Source: Lysinibacillus sp. 2017 (GTDB taxonomy: Bacteria; Bacillota; Bacilli; Bacillales_A; Planococcaceae). Taken from it: a stretch of 64,000 nucleotides of DNA. How positions within the stretch are numbered: the first letter of the stretch is position 1; each line of letters starts with the position of its first letter. Both the position numbers and the translations under genes were made by a program. A model generated the notes under the pieces. It made no database searches and was not told where the DNA came from. It saw nothing but the letters and a program-made list of their open reading frames with translations. This document shows positions 17,597 through 25,045 of this stretch, one piece after another. The stretch spans positions 3,673,916 to 3,737,915 of the forward strand of contig NZ_CP029002.1 in assembly GCF_003073375.1 (NCBI RefSeq), written 5' to 3'.

Positions 17597-18481
17597 TTGA
17601 AAAATGGAATTGGAAGTACATTAAAAAATTCAAGAAAACAACGTGGGCTAACACAACAACAATTAGCAGAAGGAATTTGTACTCAAGCTATGATTAGCCA
17701 CTTTGAGAAAGGAGAATCCGTCCCGTCAAGTATCGTCTTATATGAATTAGCTACGCGCTTATCAATCGATATCAATGACTTTTTCAAAGACTTAAAGCCT
17801 TCTACAAAACTATTAGACAATCAAAATCATATGCACCAATTAATAAGGAAGTTAGTCGCACAATATGACTATTCTTCTGTAAAAATTCTAGTAGAGGCTG
17901 AATTAGAAAAAAAATCAAATTTATCTTCTGAAGAATTGGTTTTTTTATATTGGCATCAAGGAATTTATGAATGGGAGCTTACTAAAGATGCCTTTTACGC
18001 CCTTAAAATATTCGAAAAAGCGCTTAGTATCCCTTTAAATTCGAATAGTACGTTGCCTATCTCAATTCGAAACAGCCGCGCGATAATTCATTTTAATCAA
18101 AATAACTATGCCCTTGCATTAGAAGAATATGAAGATTGTCTTGAGCTTATTAAACAAATGAAAGAAATAGATACGAATATTATCAAAAAAGTATATTTCG
18201 GCCTCTCGCGCGTTCATTTATACGATGAAAAATATGAAGAAGCCTTACTTTATTGTGAATCAGCTATTCAAATGGCCATCCAACAAGAATCGCTTTATTT
18301 ACTTGGCGAGTTGCTATTCCAAAAAGGACGCATTTATATTAAAGCGAATGATTGGTATCAAGGAAGCATCGCTCTAAATCAAGCAAAAACTTTATTTGAA
18401 TTAGAAGGGAAAATAGAAAACATTAAAGTAATTAATAAATTACTTACTAAACAAGAAGAAAATGAGGAGGATTTCCAATGA
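17597..18481 (+). CDS. XRE-TPR transcriptional regulator of the RNPP (PlcR/Rgg-like) type
   Basis: 294-residue regulator. Residues about 7-60 form an XRE helix-turn-helix (LKNSRKQRGLTQQQLAEGIC, then SHFEKGESVPSSIVLYELA); residues about 70-290 are tandem TPR-like helical repeats (e.g. ALKIFEKALSI, ALEEYEDCLELI, ALLYCESAIQM, SIALNQAKTLF). This is the architecture and length of PlcR/NprR-type receptors, which bind a small reimported peptide through the TPRs. Start is a TTG at 17597 with AAAGGA 9 nt upstream; no other in-frame start precedes the HTH. Its TGA overlaps the ATG of a 52-aa exported propeptide, the usual RNPP arrangement. Cognate peptide and targets are inferred. Confidence 0.85.
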   Translation: MKNGIGSTLKNSRKQRGLTQQQLAEGICTQAMISHFEKGESVPSSIVLYELATRLSIDINDFFKDLKPSTKLLDNQNHMHQLIRKLVAQYDYSSVKILVEAELEKKSNLSSEELVFLYWHQGIYEWELTKDAFYALKIFEKALSIPLNSNSTLPISIRNSRAIIHFNQNNYALALEEYEDCLELIKQMKEIDTNIIKKVYFGLSRVHLYDEKYEEALLYCESAIQMAIQQESLYLLGELLFQKGRIYIKANDWYQGSIALNQAKTLFELEGKIENIKVINKLLTKQEENEEDFQ

Positions 18482-18636
18482 AACAAACAGTAAAGGTATT
18501 CTTACTATCTATCAGTTTTATTTGCTCAATTATAGTGACAGGTAACACACTCATTTCAGCTAATGAAGACCAATTTACCGCAGGCTATATTGTCCCTTTA
18601 GGTGATGACGATATTAAAGATATCCACAATTATTAA
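18478..18636 (+). CDS. Putative signalling propeptide (PapR-like)
   Basis: 52 residues. MKQTVKVFLLSISFICSIIV is a basic n-region plus hydrophobic core of a Sec signal peptide; cleavage is expected after ISA, leaving about 24 residues ending in GDDDIKDIHNY. AGGAGG lies 7 nt before the ATG, and the ATG overlaps the stop codon of the TPR regulator (ATGA), so the two are translationally coupled. Size, export signal and position match PapR/NprX-type propeptides, whose active peptide usually comes from the C-terminal end. No sequence similarity to a known signal peptide is claimed. Confidence 0.75.
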   Translation: MKQTVKVFLLSISFICSIIVTGNTLISANEDQFTAGYIVPLGDDDIKDIHNY

Positions 18637-18680
18637 TTTATTTATAAAAAAATTAATATATTAATAATTTAAGAAGGAAC

Positions 18681-18699
18681 TTTCTAAAAAATATAGAAA
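18681..18699. promoter_or_regulatory. Candidate operator 2 of the peptide-sensing regulator
   Basis: TTTCTAAAAAATATAGAAA is a perfect inverted repeat, TTTCTA-N7-TAGAAA, 51 bp before the secreted-protein start codon. It is 16/19 identical to the motif at 17531-17549. A possible -10 TATATT lies at 18710-18715 with no good -35, as expected of an activator-dependent promoter. Confidence 0.55.
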
Positions 18700-18750
18700 A
18701 TAGTAGGTGTATATTCTTCATACACGATTAAAAACTAGGAGGCTATATTT

Positions 18751-19074
18751 ATGAAAAGAAAGTTATCTATTTTTGCAGCAACCAGTTTAGCATTAAGTCT
18801 TGTAATGACCGTACCACTTACTACTTCTGCTACACCAAGTCAGACAGATTTGGTCGAAACACAAGCATACTCGAAATTTGTAACAAAATTAGTCACTTTG
18901 CCGGGAATAGTTATACCTAGTAATACGTATATTTATAGAGAAGGTAACTGGGTGGGTACTTTAACTAGAACAAGTTATCAAAATGATGGGACAAACACCT
19001 TAGCGTACTATTCAGGAACTGTTACATGCTCTAGTAATTGTACTTTACCTACTAGCATCGCTGAAACTGAATAA
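18751..19074 (+). CDS. Small secreted protein of unknown function
   Basis: 107 residues. A Sec signal peptide (KRK n-region, hydrophobic core) probably ends at TTSA, leaving about 79 residues. The mature part contains NWVGTLTRTSYQNDGTNTL, AYYSGTV and a closely spaced Cys pair CSSNC, which could form a small disulphide loop. From memory, GTL...YYSGTV segments occur in beta-rich exported proteins of Firmicutes; no family is asserted. ATG 18751 has AGGAGG upstream. It is flanked by the candidate operator and by a strong terminator, so it can be highly expressed alone. Toxin, bacteriocin-like peptide or surface protein are all possible. Confidence 0.75.
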   Translation: MKRKLSIFAATSLALSLVMTVPLTTSATPSQTDLVETQAYSKFVTKLVTLPGIVIPSNTYIYREGNWVGTLTRTSYQNDGTNTLAYYSGTVTCSSNCTLPTSIAETE

Positions 19075-19081
19075 TAGAAAA

Positions 19082-19120
19082 CAGCCAGGAGCAGGTTGTC
19101 TACCGCTGCTGGCTATTTTT
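19082..19120 (+). terminator. Terminator after the secreted-protein gene
   Basis: AGCCAGGAGC / GCTGCTGGCT stem with a 12-nt loop followed by ATTTTTTATTTT. It separates the small gene from the ABC cluster; read-through or a weak internal promoter would be needed for joint expression. Confidence 0.85.
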
Positions 19121-19191
19121 TATTTTGGTTAATCTATTCACTCCTATTAAGTTACTTATTTGATAGAAGATTTTTCTATGGAGGTGGGAAA

Positions 19192-20457
19192 TTGATCAGA
19201 CTTATCCAATTTGAAATGAAGAAGTTATGGCGCTCTAGTTATTTTATGTGGTTGTTAATGGTTTTAGTAGTTGTTGTACTAGCTTTTTATGTATACATTT
19301 ATGCAAATACAACTTCTATTGATACCGAAATAACAAAGCAACAAGATTCTATTTATACAACCGAGCAGCATATTGCGGAGTTGAATAAAAAAATAGAAGC
19401 AGGTATCAAGGAGCCAGGAGTGAATCTTGAAAAAGAGGTTGGTCTATATAATGAAATGTTAGCTACGGATTACTTAATTTTGAATGCACTTGAGCAGCAA
19501 GATTGGTCAGCTTACTTTTCTCTACTAACCAAAAATCACGAATACGCAGTCCAAATAGCTAACGGGGAACTCCTACAGCAATCATACAATACTTATATGT
19601 GGCCAACCCCCTATACTACGATCTCACTTGGAGAAAAATATGCTTGGATGCAAAAGTATGTTGTCGAGCCTGTATTTCCTATTCACACATTTTCATGGAT
19701 GACAACTTATGATGAAGAGTTTTCTGATGCGATTGTAGAGAACTTTGTTTTAACATCCTCTAACAAACATTCTTCAACAGGATTATATTTTTCCTATGAA
19801 TTATTTGCTTACGGTCTCTCACTCATAGGAATTGTGTACTTCCTATTTCTTTTCAGTGATCTTGTTACAAAAGAAGGCTACGGTCGAAATGGTCCGATTC
19901 AATTTTTATGGACACAGCCTATTAAACGTTATCAAATTTTAATGGTGAAGCTTATTGCAGTAATGGTTATTTCTATTATGCTACTTGCCCTTGTTTGGGG
20001 ACTTGCCATGCTATTGGGGATTACTTTCAATAATGGTGGCGATTGGTACTATCCTGTACTAATTTATGGGGAAAATAATCATTTATCATTTATCGGAATG
20101 GGGTTGTTTTTATTAAAAAGCTTCAGTTTATTCCTCATGTTTTTACTATTTAGCTATAGTTTATTATTTTTATTTTCAGTACTAACAAACCGTGCCATTA
20201 TTGCACTTGGTTTGACCATTATGACAATTTTTGTAGGAATCCAAATAATCAATCAGTCGCTTACGTTCACCTATACACAATGGGTTCCCTTTCATTATGT
20301 TAATGTTTTTGAAGTTGTCTCCAATGAATATGCGGTTCGTCATGACCAATTTGCTATTTCTTATGAAACGGGGATGCTCACATTATTTGTAGGTAGTGTC
20401 ATCATTCTACTATTTACATTTGTCCTATCGAAGCTCAAACAAGGGGGGATTAGATGA
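19192..20457 (+). CDS. ABC-2 type permease (first)
   Basis: 421-residue membrane protein of an ABC-2 exporter. One N-terminal transmembrane helix (about 20-40) precedes a large extracytoplasmic domain with a coiled-coil-like start (KQQDSIYTTEQHIAELNKKI); five to six further helices follow after about 220. FLWTQPIKRYQILMVKL is the cytoplasmic coupling motif, echoed by FLYTQPLKKSAIIRSKF in the partner permease. Start is a TTG at 19192 with GGAGG 7 nt upstream; an upstream in-frame ATG at 19096 lies inside the preceding terminator. First gene of a translationally coupled permease-ATPase-permease cluster. Substrate unknown; export of or immunity to the neighbouring secreted product is a plausible guess. 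Confidence 0.85.
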   Translation: MIRLIQFEMKKLWRSSYFMWLLMVLVVVVLAFYVYIYANTTSIDTEITKQQDSIYTTEQHIAELNKKIEAGIKEPGVNLEKEVGLYNEMLATDYLILNALEQQDWSAYFSLLTKNHEYAVQIANGELLQQSYNTYMWPTPYTTISLGEKYAWMQKYVVEPVFPIHTFSWMTTYDEEFSDAIVENFVLTSSNKHSSTGLYFSYELFAYGLSLIGIVYFLFLFSDLVTKEGYGRNGPIQFLWTQPIKRYQILMVKLIAVMVISIMLLALVWGLAMLLGITFNNGGDWYYPVLIYGENNHLSFIGMGLFLLKSFSLFLMFLLFSYSLLFLFSVLTNRAIIALGLTIMTIFVGIQIINQSLTFTYTQWVPFHYVNVFEVVSNEYAVRHDQFAISYETGMLTLFVGSVIILLFTFVLSKLKQGGIR

Positions 20458-21335
20458 TTATCGAAGTAAATGGATTAATAAAAAAATATAAAAAGCAATT
20501 AGTACTCAGTGGTATCAATATTCAAATCGATACACCTCAAATTATCGCCTTAGTCGGTCCAAATGGTTCTGGGAAAACAACCATGATGAACTGCCTGATG
20601 AACCTGCTACCCTTTCAAGAAGGTCAAGTGACGATTCTTGGGAAAAAGCATACTGATGCTTCTCTATTTTATGAAGTTTCTTATTTACAAGATAATCGTA
20701 TTTTATATGGAGACTTAACAGGCTATGATCATTTAAAGTTTATATGTCATATACAAAGAATTCCTCTCTCACGTGTGAAGGAAATAGCTGTTTATGTAGG
20801 AATGGATAGCTATTTAAAAAAACGTGTACGCAGCTATTCTCTCGGTATGAAGCAGCACCTCTTACTTGCGATGGCCATTATAAATAGACCAAAGCTCTTA
20901 TTATTGGATGAACCTGTTAATGGTCTAGATCCAACAAGTGCCATCCATATGCGAAATATTTTACTAGATTTACACGCTAAAGGAACGACCATTATTATTT
21001 CTTCGCATAATTTAGATGAAATCGATAAACTGACTAATACAATCTACTTTATGAAAGATGGCCAGCTTTTAAAAGAGTCGTTAGAGAATTATTCAACAAG
21101 TCATTATAAACTTACGGTTTCTAATATCGAAAAAGCTAAGGAAATCCTGTCAGACCAAACATTTGATTATACAGTGGAAGATCAGTCGATTTTATTTGAA
21201 GAAACTAAGGTAGTGCTTCAAGCCATTATCGATGCCCTCAATCAAAATGAAATTCAAATTAACAAAATTGAAAACTACAAAATTGGAGCAGAACGACGTT
21301 ATATGGAGCTGTTTGAAAGTGAGTTGTGGAGATGA
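20454..21335 (+). CDS. ABC transporter ATP-binding protein
   Basis: 293-residue ATPase driving the two adjacent ABC-2 permeases. Walker A GPNGSGKTT (35-43), Q-loop SYLQDNRILY, signature YSLGMKQHLLLAMAI, Walker B LLLLDEPVNGLDP and H-loop SSHNLDEI are all present, so it should be active. A C-terminal extension of about 80 residues is typical of bacteriocin/antibiotic-export ATPases. ATGA overlaps join it to both flanking permease genes. Confidence 0.92.
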   Translation: MIIEVNGLIKKYKKQLVLSGINIQIDTPQIIALVGPNGSGKTTMMNCLMNLLPFQEGQVTILGKKHTDASLFYEVSYLQDNRILYGDLTGYDHLKFICHIQRIPLSRVKEIAVYVGMDSYLKKRVRSYSLGMKQHLLLAMAIINRPKLLLLDEPVNGLDPTSAIHMRNILLDLHAKGTTIIISSHNLDEIDKLTNTIYFMKDGQLLKESLENYSTSHYKLTVSNIEKAKEILSDQTFDYTVEDQSILFEETKVVLQAIIDALNQNEIQINKIENYKIGAERRYMELFESELWR

Positions 21336-22447
21336 GACTATTTCAATTTGAACTCAAAAAAATCATCTTCGGTAAACGATTTCTCTATATAATAGTATTC
21401 CTTATCCTCTGCATCAGTGCCCTATTTTTACGAAATCATATTTTTCAAGCAACGATTCAACAAGAACGAGAAGAGCATATTCTTTCAGCGATGCGCGAAG
21501 GTCAAAAGAATATAAGTCAGCTTGAGTTAACTATTGAAAATAACCCTAAGGATGAAGTAGCCAAGGGAAAAATCATTCGAATGGAGGAAATCATCAATAC
21601 ACTTTTTGATATGCGTAAAGCATTTCATGCAGGTGATTGGCAACAAGAATTAAGAATAGAAAATCTTTTTTTAGCACAGCTCCAGGATTACAAGGCAATG
21701 GGTGGAGAATTTTCATATCTCAGTGAGGACATTAAGAGAACTTTAGCATACAATACCAAACATATCGCGACAAATATTGCACCAGAGCATGAAACATACA
21801 GTACAGCGCTTCCTAATTTTATGAAGCAAATTATTGATATTATTGTTAACTTCGGGATAATTGCCGTTGTACTAATCCTTGTGGGTGATAGTTTAACGAC
21901 GGAATTTGAGCAACGTAGCATCCAATTTTTATATACACAGCCTTTGAAAAAAAGCGCCATCATACGTAGCAAATTCTGGAGTGCTGTAATCATTTATGGT
22001 GTAGTAACTCTATGTAGTCTAGTTACTGCTTGGGGTGTCGCTCTACTTTTCGGAAAACAAGGAACGTTTTTATATCCTATACTAATTGAAGAAAACGGGA
22101 TATTTAGCTTTATGACAATTACTGATTATGGTATTGCTGCACTTACTTCCGTGACAGTGATCATACTATTTGTCATTTCCCTTTGTTTAATTGTTAGCTT
22201 ACTATTCAAGAACACAATCGTTTCGCTGCTAACCATTCTTATTCTATTAATTGGCGGGTATGCCTTATTTGCTCAATTATCATTTTCGAACATAGAGTGG
22301 CTCAACCCATTTGAATATGTTTTAGCGAAAGAAACAATTCATAAAGTAGGTTACGATTGGTATAAAGGCATTGGTGTAACACTAGCCGCAGCATTCCTGT
22401 GCTATATAATTTCCCTTTTGCGCATACGTTTTGTGCGAACGATGTAG
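21332..22447 (+). CDS. ABC-2 type permease (second)
   Basis: 371-residue permease with the same layout as the first: one N-terminal helix, a soluble outer domain of about 120 residues, then about six helices. SIQFLYTQPLKKSAII is the coupling segment. The ATG at 21332 overlaps the ATPase stop codon (ATGA); a GTG six bases upstream is an alternative. A strong terminator follows. Confidence 0.87.
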   Translation: MRLFQFELKKIIFGKRFLYIIVFLILCISALFLRNHIFQATIQQEREEHILSAMREGQKNISQLELTIENNPKDEVAKGKIIRMEEIINTLFDMRKAFHAGDWQQELRIENLFLAQLQDYKAMGGEFSYLSEDIKRTLAYNTKHIATNIAPEHETYSTALPNFMKQIIDIIVNFGIIAVVLILVGDSLTTEFEQRSIQFLYTQPLKKSAIIRSKFWSAVIIYGVVTLCSLVTAWGVALLFGKQGTFLYPILIEENGIFSFMTITDYGIAALTSVTVIILFVISLCLIVSLLFKNTIVSLLTILILLIGGYALFAQLSFSNIEWLNPFEYVLAKETIHKVGYDWYKGIGVTLAAAFLCYIISLLRIRFVRTM

Positions 22448-22453
22448 TGATAC

Positions 22454-22493
22454 GCATAGTTGAGGTGTACTTTAAACTCAACTATGCTTTTTC
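22454..22493. terminator. Bidirectional terminator between the ABC cluster and bpsB
   Basis: Perfect 11-bp stem GCATAGTTGAG / CTCAACTATGC with a 12-nt loop, then TTTTTCT on the plus strand. The bpsB stop codon lies inside the stem, so the convergent transcripts share it. Confidence 0.88.
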
Positions 22494-23026
22494 TCGTTTA
22501 CATTGCGTTCAATAAATTCAGCATAGTTTGTCGCTTCTTTTAACGCATTTTCCTCCACTGGAATCCGAACGGAAAGTATGATGAAATTTAAAATTGTAAA
22601 ACAAATAGCTGTAAAGTAGGCTTGAAACATTAATGGCAGTACAGCAATTTCAAGACAAACAACTAAATAATTGGGATGTCGGATATATGCGTATGGGCCT
22701 TTCATGACGACATTTGCACCTGGTAAAATTATTATTTTTGTATTCCAGAATGGACCCAGTGATACTAAGCACCATACCCTTAACAGTTGTAAAAGTATAA
22801 ATACAACCAGCAATAGATAAAGTGGTGTAAGAATGGATTTAAAATAAATAACTTCTATAAAAAGGCTTATAAAAAAGCTTACATGTAACGAAATCATCCA
22901 TGGATAATGCGTTGCTCCTACTTCATAAGCTCCTTTTGCAAGCAGCGTTTTTTCATTTCTTTTCGCGATGAGAAGTTCTATGAGCCTTTGAATCATAACG
23001 AAAACTAAAAGGAAATAAAAAAGCAC
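22478..23026 (-). CDS. bpsB: Isoprenylcysteine carboxyl methyltransferase-family alkylpyrone methyltransferase
   Basis: 182-residue membrane protein of the ICMT family, YpbQ/BpsB type. In B. subtilis BpsB O-methylates the alkylpyrones made by BpsA. Four to five membrane helices; GPYAYIRHPNYLVVCLEI is the conserved SAM-site motif of the family and RIPVEENAL follows. Start is a GTG at 23026 with GGAGG 7 nt upstream, beginning one base after the bpsA stop codon: tight coupling in a bpsAB operon. Confidence 0.88.
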   Translation of the reverse strand: MLFYFLLVFVMIQRLIELLIAKRNEKTLLAKGAYEVGATHYPWMISLHVSFFISLFIEVIYFKSILTPLYLLLVVFILLQLLRVWCLVSLGPFWNTKIIILPGANVVMKGPYAYIRHPNYLVVCLEIAVLPLMFQAYFTAICFTILNFIILSVRIPVEENALKEATNYAEFIERNVNEKKHS

Positions 23027-23027
23027 C

Positions 23028-24116
23028 TTACTCCCTCCATTCTAATAACACAGCTTCCCCACTAAAACCAGGACCAAGCGCCACTAATAAACCAAACGTA
23101 TTTGATTCATTTTTCTTTAACATAAATTGTTCTAAAACATATAGAACCGTTGGAGAAGACATATTGCCATGAGCTTTTAATATTTCACGTGAAACAGTCG
23201 TATGATTTTTTGTTAATTGCAAGGCCTCCTCATAAGCATTTAACACTTTTTTCCCACCAGGGTGTGCAACAAAATTTTCAATTTGCTCTGGTAAAATCTT
23301 ATAGGTACTTAGAAATTCATGAATAAAGGGCCCAAGCCAATTTGAAATGATGCTAGGAATACTCTTTGAAAATACTACATGTAATCCGCTATTTTTCACA
23401 TTCCACCCCATCACATTTTCGGAATTCGGCATCCACTTTGATCCGCTACCAAGGATGTGTGGTATAGTCATATGCTGTTCGTGCTCCACATGATCCCCAC
23501 AAACAAGCACACAAGCCGCGCCATCTGCAAATAAGGATGTCCCGACTAAGTTACTTTTTGTATAATCATCTTTTTGAAATGTTAAGCTACAAAGCTCCAC
23601 ACACACTACCAGGACTTTAGCATTTGGATAGGCTTTGCAATAGTCATTGGCTCTACTAATACCAGCTGCTCCTCCAGCACAACCAAGTCCCCAGATTGGT
23701 ATCCGGACAATTTGATCAGAAAAAGGTAATCTATTCATAATGCGTGCATCAATGCTTGGGGTTGAAATACCGGTACTACTGACGAAAAGTATAGCGTCAA
23801 TATCTTCTGTTGAGATATCATTTTGTAAAAAAGTACGATTGGTTAAACATCTTTCAATTACTTCCACACTATACGTCGTAGCTAACTGAATATAAAGTTC
23901 ATTGCGTTCTTCAAAAGTATGGTCCTCACGATACCAATCTGGTGGAACGCAGAAATTACGTGTTTCAATTTCACCATTTTCAAACACTTTTAATAGCCGT
24001 TCTAATCTTGGCATTTTGTGTTGAAAGAGTTCTTTCGTCAATTGTTCAATATTAGACTGTGCCAATGGGTAAGGTGGCGTATATGTACCAACCGAAGCGA
24101 TTTTAGGAATAATCAT
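23028..24116 (-). CDS. bpsA: Type III polyketide synthase
   Basis: Chalcone/stilbene-synthase-type enzyme condensing fatty acyl-CoA starters with malonyl units into alkylpyrones. 362 residues with the complete catalytic triad: Cys about 146 in GLGCAGGAAG, His about 285 in VAHPGGKKVL, Asn about 318 in HGNMSSPTVL. SLFADGAACVLV is also conserved. The ribosome site AAGGAG is only about 2 nt before the ATG at 24116; no better start is visible. Operon with bpsB. The coding sequence carries a parS-like site at 23181-23196. The upstream gap to 24265 holds nothing recognisable. Confidence 0.93.
   Translation of the reverse strand: MIIPKIASVGTYTPPYPLAQSNIEQLTKELFQHKMPRLERLLKVFENGEIETRNFCVPPDWYREDHTFEERNELYIQLATTYSVEVIERCLTNRTFLQNDISTEDIDAILFVSSTGISTPSIDARIMNRLPFSDQIVRIPIWGLGCAGGAAGISRANDYCKAYPNAKVLVVCVELCSLTFQKDDYTKSNLVGTSLFADGAACVLVCGDHVEHEQHMTIPHILGSGSKWMPNSENVMGWNVKNSGLHVVFSKSIPSIISNWLGPFIHEFLSTYKILPEQIENFVAHPGGKKVLNAYEEALQLTKNHTTVSREILKAHGNMSSPTVLYVLEQFMLKKNESNTFGLLVALGPGFSGEAVLLEWRE
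23181..23196. promoter_or_regulatory. parS site inside bpsA
   Basis: TATTTCACGTGAAACA matches TGTTTCACGTGAAACA at 15 of 16 positions, the only difference being the second base. It encodes TVSREI of BpsA. It lies about 41 kb from the origin end, within the range where parS sites cluster in Bacillus relatives. Confidence 0.8.
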
Positions 24117-24265
24117 TTCTCCTTGTGCTTATTACTTTCTTTCAATGTATTGATAAAGTAAGTGAAATATACACGAAGTACTGCGTTTTGGGACTTTTAC
24201 TTTGAATCCAACTGCTTTCAATTGCTAAAAACATTTCAAGTCATGCAAAATTTTAAAAGGGAATA

Positions 24266-24306
24266 ATAAAAGGGCTATACGGATAAAATAATATCCGCAT
24301 AGCCTT
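24266..24306 (-). terminator. Terminator of the tetR-family gene
   Basis: Stem AAAAGGGCTAT.CGGATA / TATCCG.ATAGCCTTTT with a short AT loop, followed by T on the minus strand, just past the regulator stop codon. Confidence 0.85.
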
Positions 24307-24322
24307 TTGTGAATTTTTAAAC

Positions 24323-24916
24323 CTATGCTCCGTTATCTCTTTTGATAAAGGAAATAATATCGATATATAGATTGGTCATTTCTTCAGGGGTTTTATCTAA
24401 CCCATTTTGAACCCATTGTTCAATTAATCCTAAAAAAGCAGAAGTGATGAAGGATAAAAAGTATTCAATTGGGACTTTTAAATTCGCCATGAGGTTTTCA
24501 TTTTTTTCTAAATTAACGCGCACTTTTTCTGAAAAGGCATCTCGAAATCGAAGGTGAAAGCCTGCTCTACCGCGGTCACTTAAAAAGATTTTTAATAAGG
24601 GTGCATGCATTTTAATCGAGCTAAATAATGTGGCTGCTAATTGCTCTTGCCCTTTTTCAAACGTCTGTGTAGATGAATAATGTGTTTGCAACTCATCAAT
24701 ATGGTTTCCTACATCTTCAAATAGTTGCTGCTCTACTTGATCCAGCAAATCAAACTTATCTTTATAATGTAAATAAAATGTCCCGCGATTAATTTTTGCA
24801 AATTTTGTAATGTCTCCTACGGTAATCGCTTCAAACGGCTTATTTTCTAAAATTTTCAGAAAGGACATTTGAATAAGTCGTTTTGTTTTCCGATTTTTTT
24901 CTGTATAAATACTCAT
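24323..24916 (-). CDS. TetR/AcrR family transcriptional regulator
   Basis: 197-residue repressor. The N-terminal helix-turn-helix is clear (ITVGDITKFAKINRGTFYLH, about 30-49); the C-terminal ligand-binding helical domain is of the TetR_C type with GLIEQWVQNGLDKTPEEM near the end. ATG 24916 has GGGGTG 6 nt upstream. Divergent from a membrane export gene with two inverted copies of a 15-bp motif between them, so it probably represses that gene and itself. Confidence 0.88.
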   Translation of the reverse strand: MSIYTEKNRKTKRLIQMSFLKILENKPFEAITVGDITKFAKINRGTFYLHYKDKFDLLDQVEQQLFEDVGNHIDELQTHYSSTQTFEKGQEQLAATLFSSIKMHAPLLKIFLSDRGRAGFHLRFRDAFSEKVRVNLEKNENLMANLKVPIEYFLSFITSAFLGLIEQWVQNGLDKTPEEMTNLYIDIISFIKRDNGA

Positions 24917-24938
24917 AACTATCACCCCACGTCAAAAA

Positions 24939-24953
24939 TCAACACACTGTTTG
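24939..24953 (+). promoter_or_regulatory. Candidate TetR-family operator, copy 1
   Basis: TCAACACACTGTTTG; its near-copy lies inverted at 25007-25021 (12/15). It lies 22 bp upstream of the regulator start codon. Confidence 0.5.
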
Positions 24954-24963
24954 CTTTTGTTTA

Positions 24964-24991
24964 TTGCTTTACTATACGCTCAAGTTATAAG
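24964..24991 (+). promoter_or_regulatory. Possible promoter of the ABC-2-type export gene
   Basis: TTGCTT (24964-24969), 16-nt spacer, TATAAG (24986-24991). It sits between the two candidate operators. Confidence 0.45.
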
Positions 24992-25006
24992 ATATACAAG
25001 TACTAC

Positions 25007-25021
25007 TAAACAATATGTTGA
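25007..25021 (-). promoter_or_regulatory. Candidate TetR-family operator, copy 2
   Basis: The minus strand reads TCAACATATTGTTTA, 12/15 identical to the copy at 24939-24953 and in opposite orientation. It would lie about 10 bp downstream of the transcription start of the export gene, a position suited to repression. Confidence 0.5.
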
Positions 25022-25045
25022 AAATTGAGAGAGGATGAAAACCAC

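Noticed and set aside
19096..19191. N-terminal extension of the first ABC permease from ATG 19096
   Set aside because: It would begin inside the terminator of the preceding gene and lacks a ribosome site; the TTG at 19192 has GGAGG at ideal spacing.
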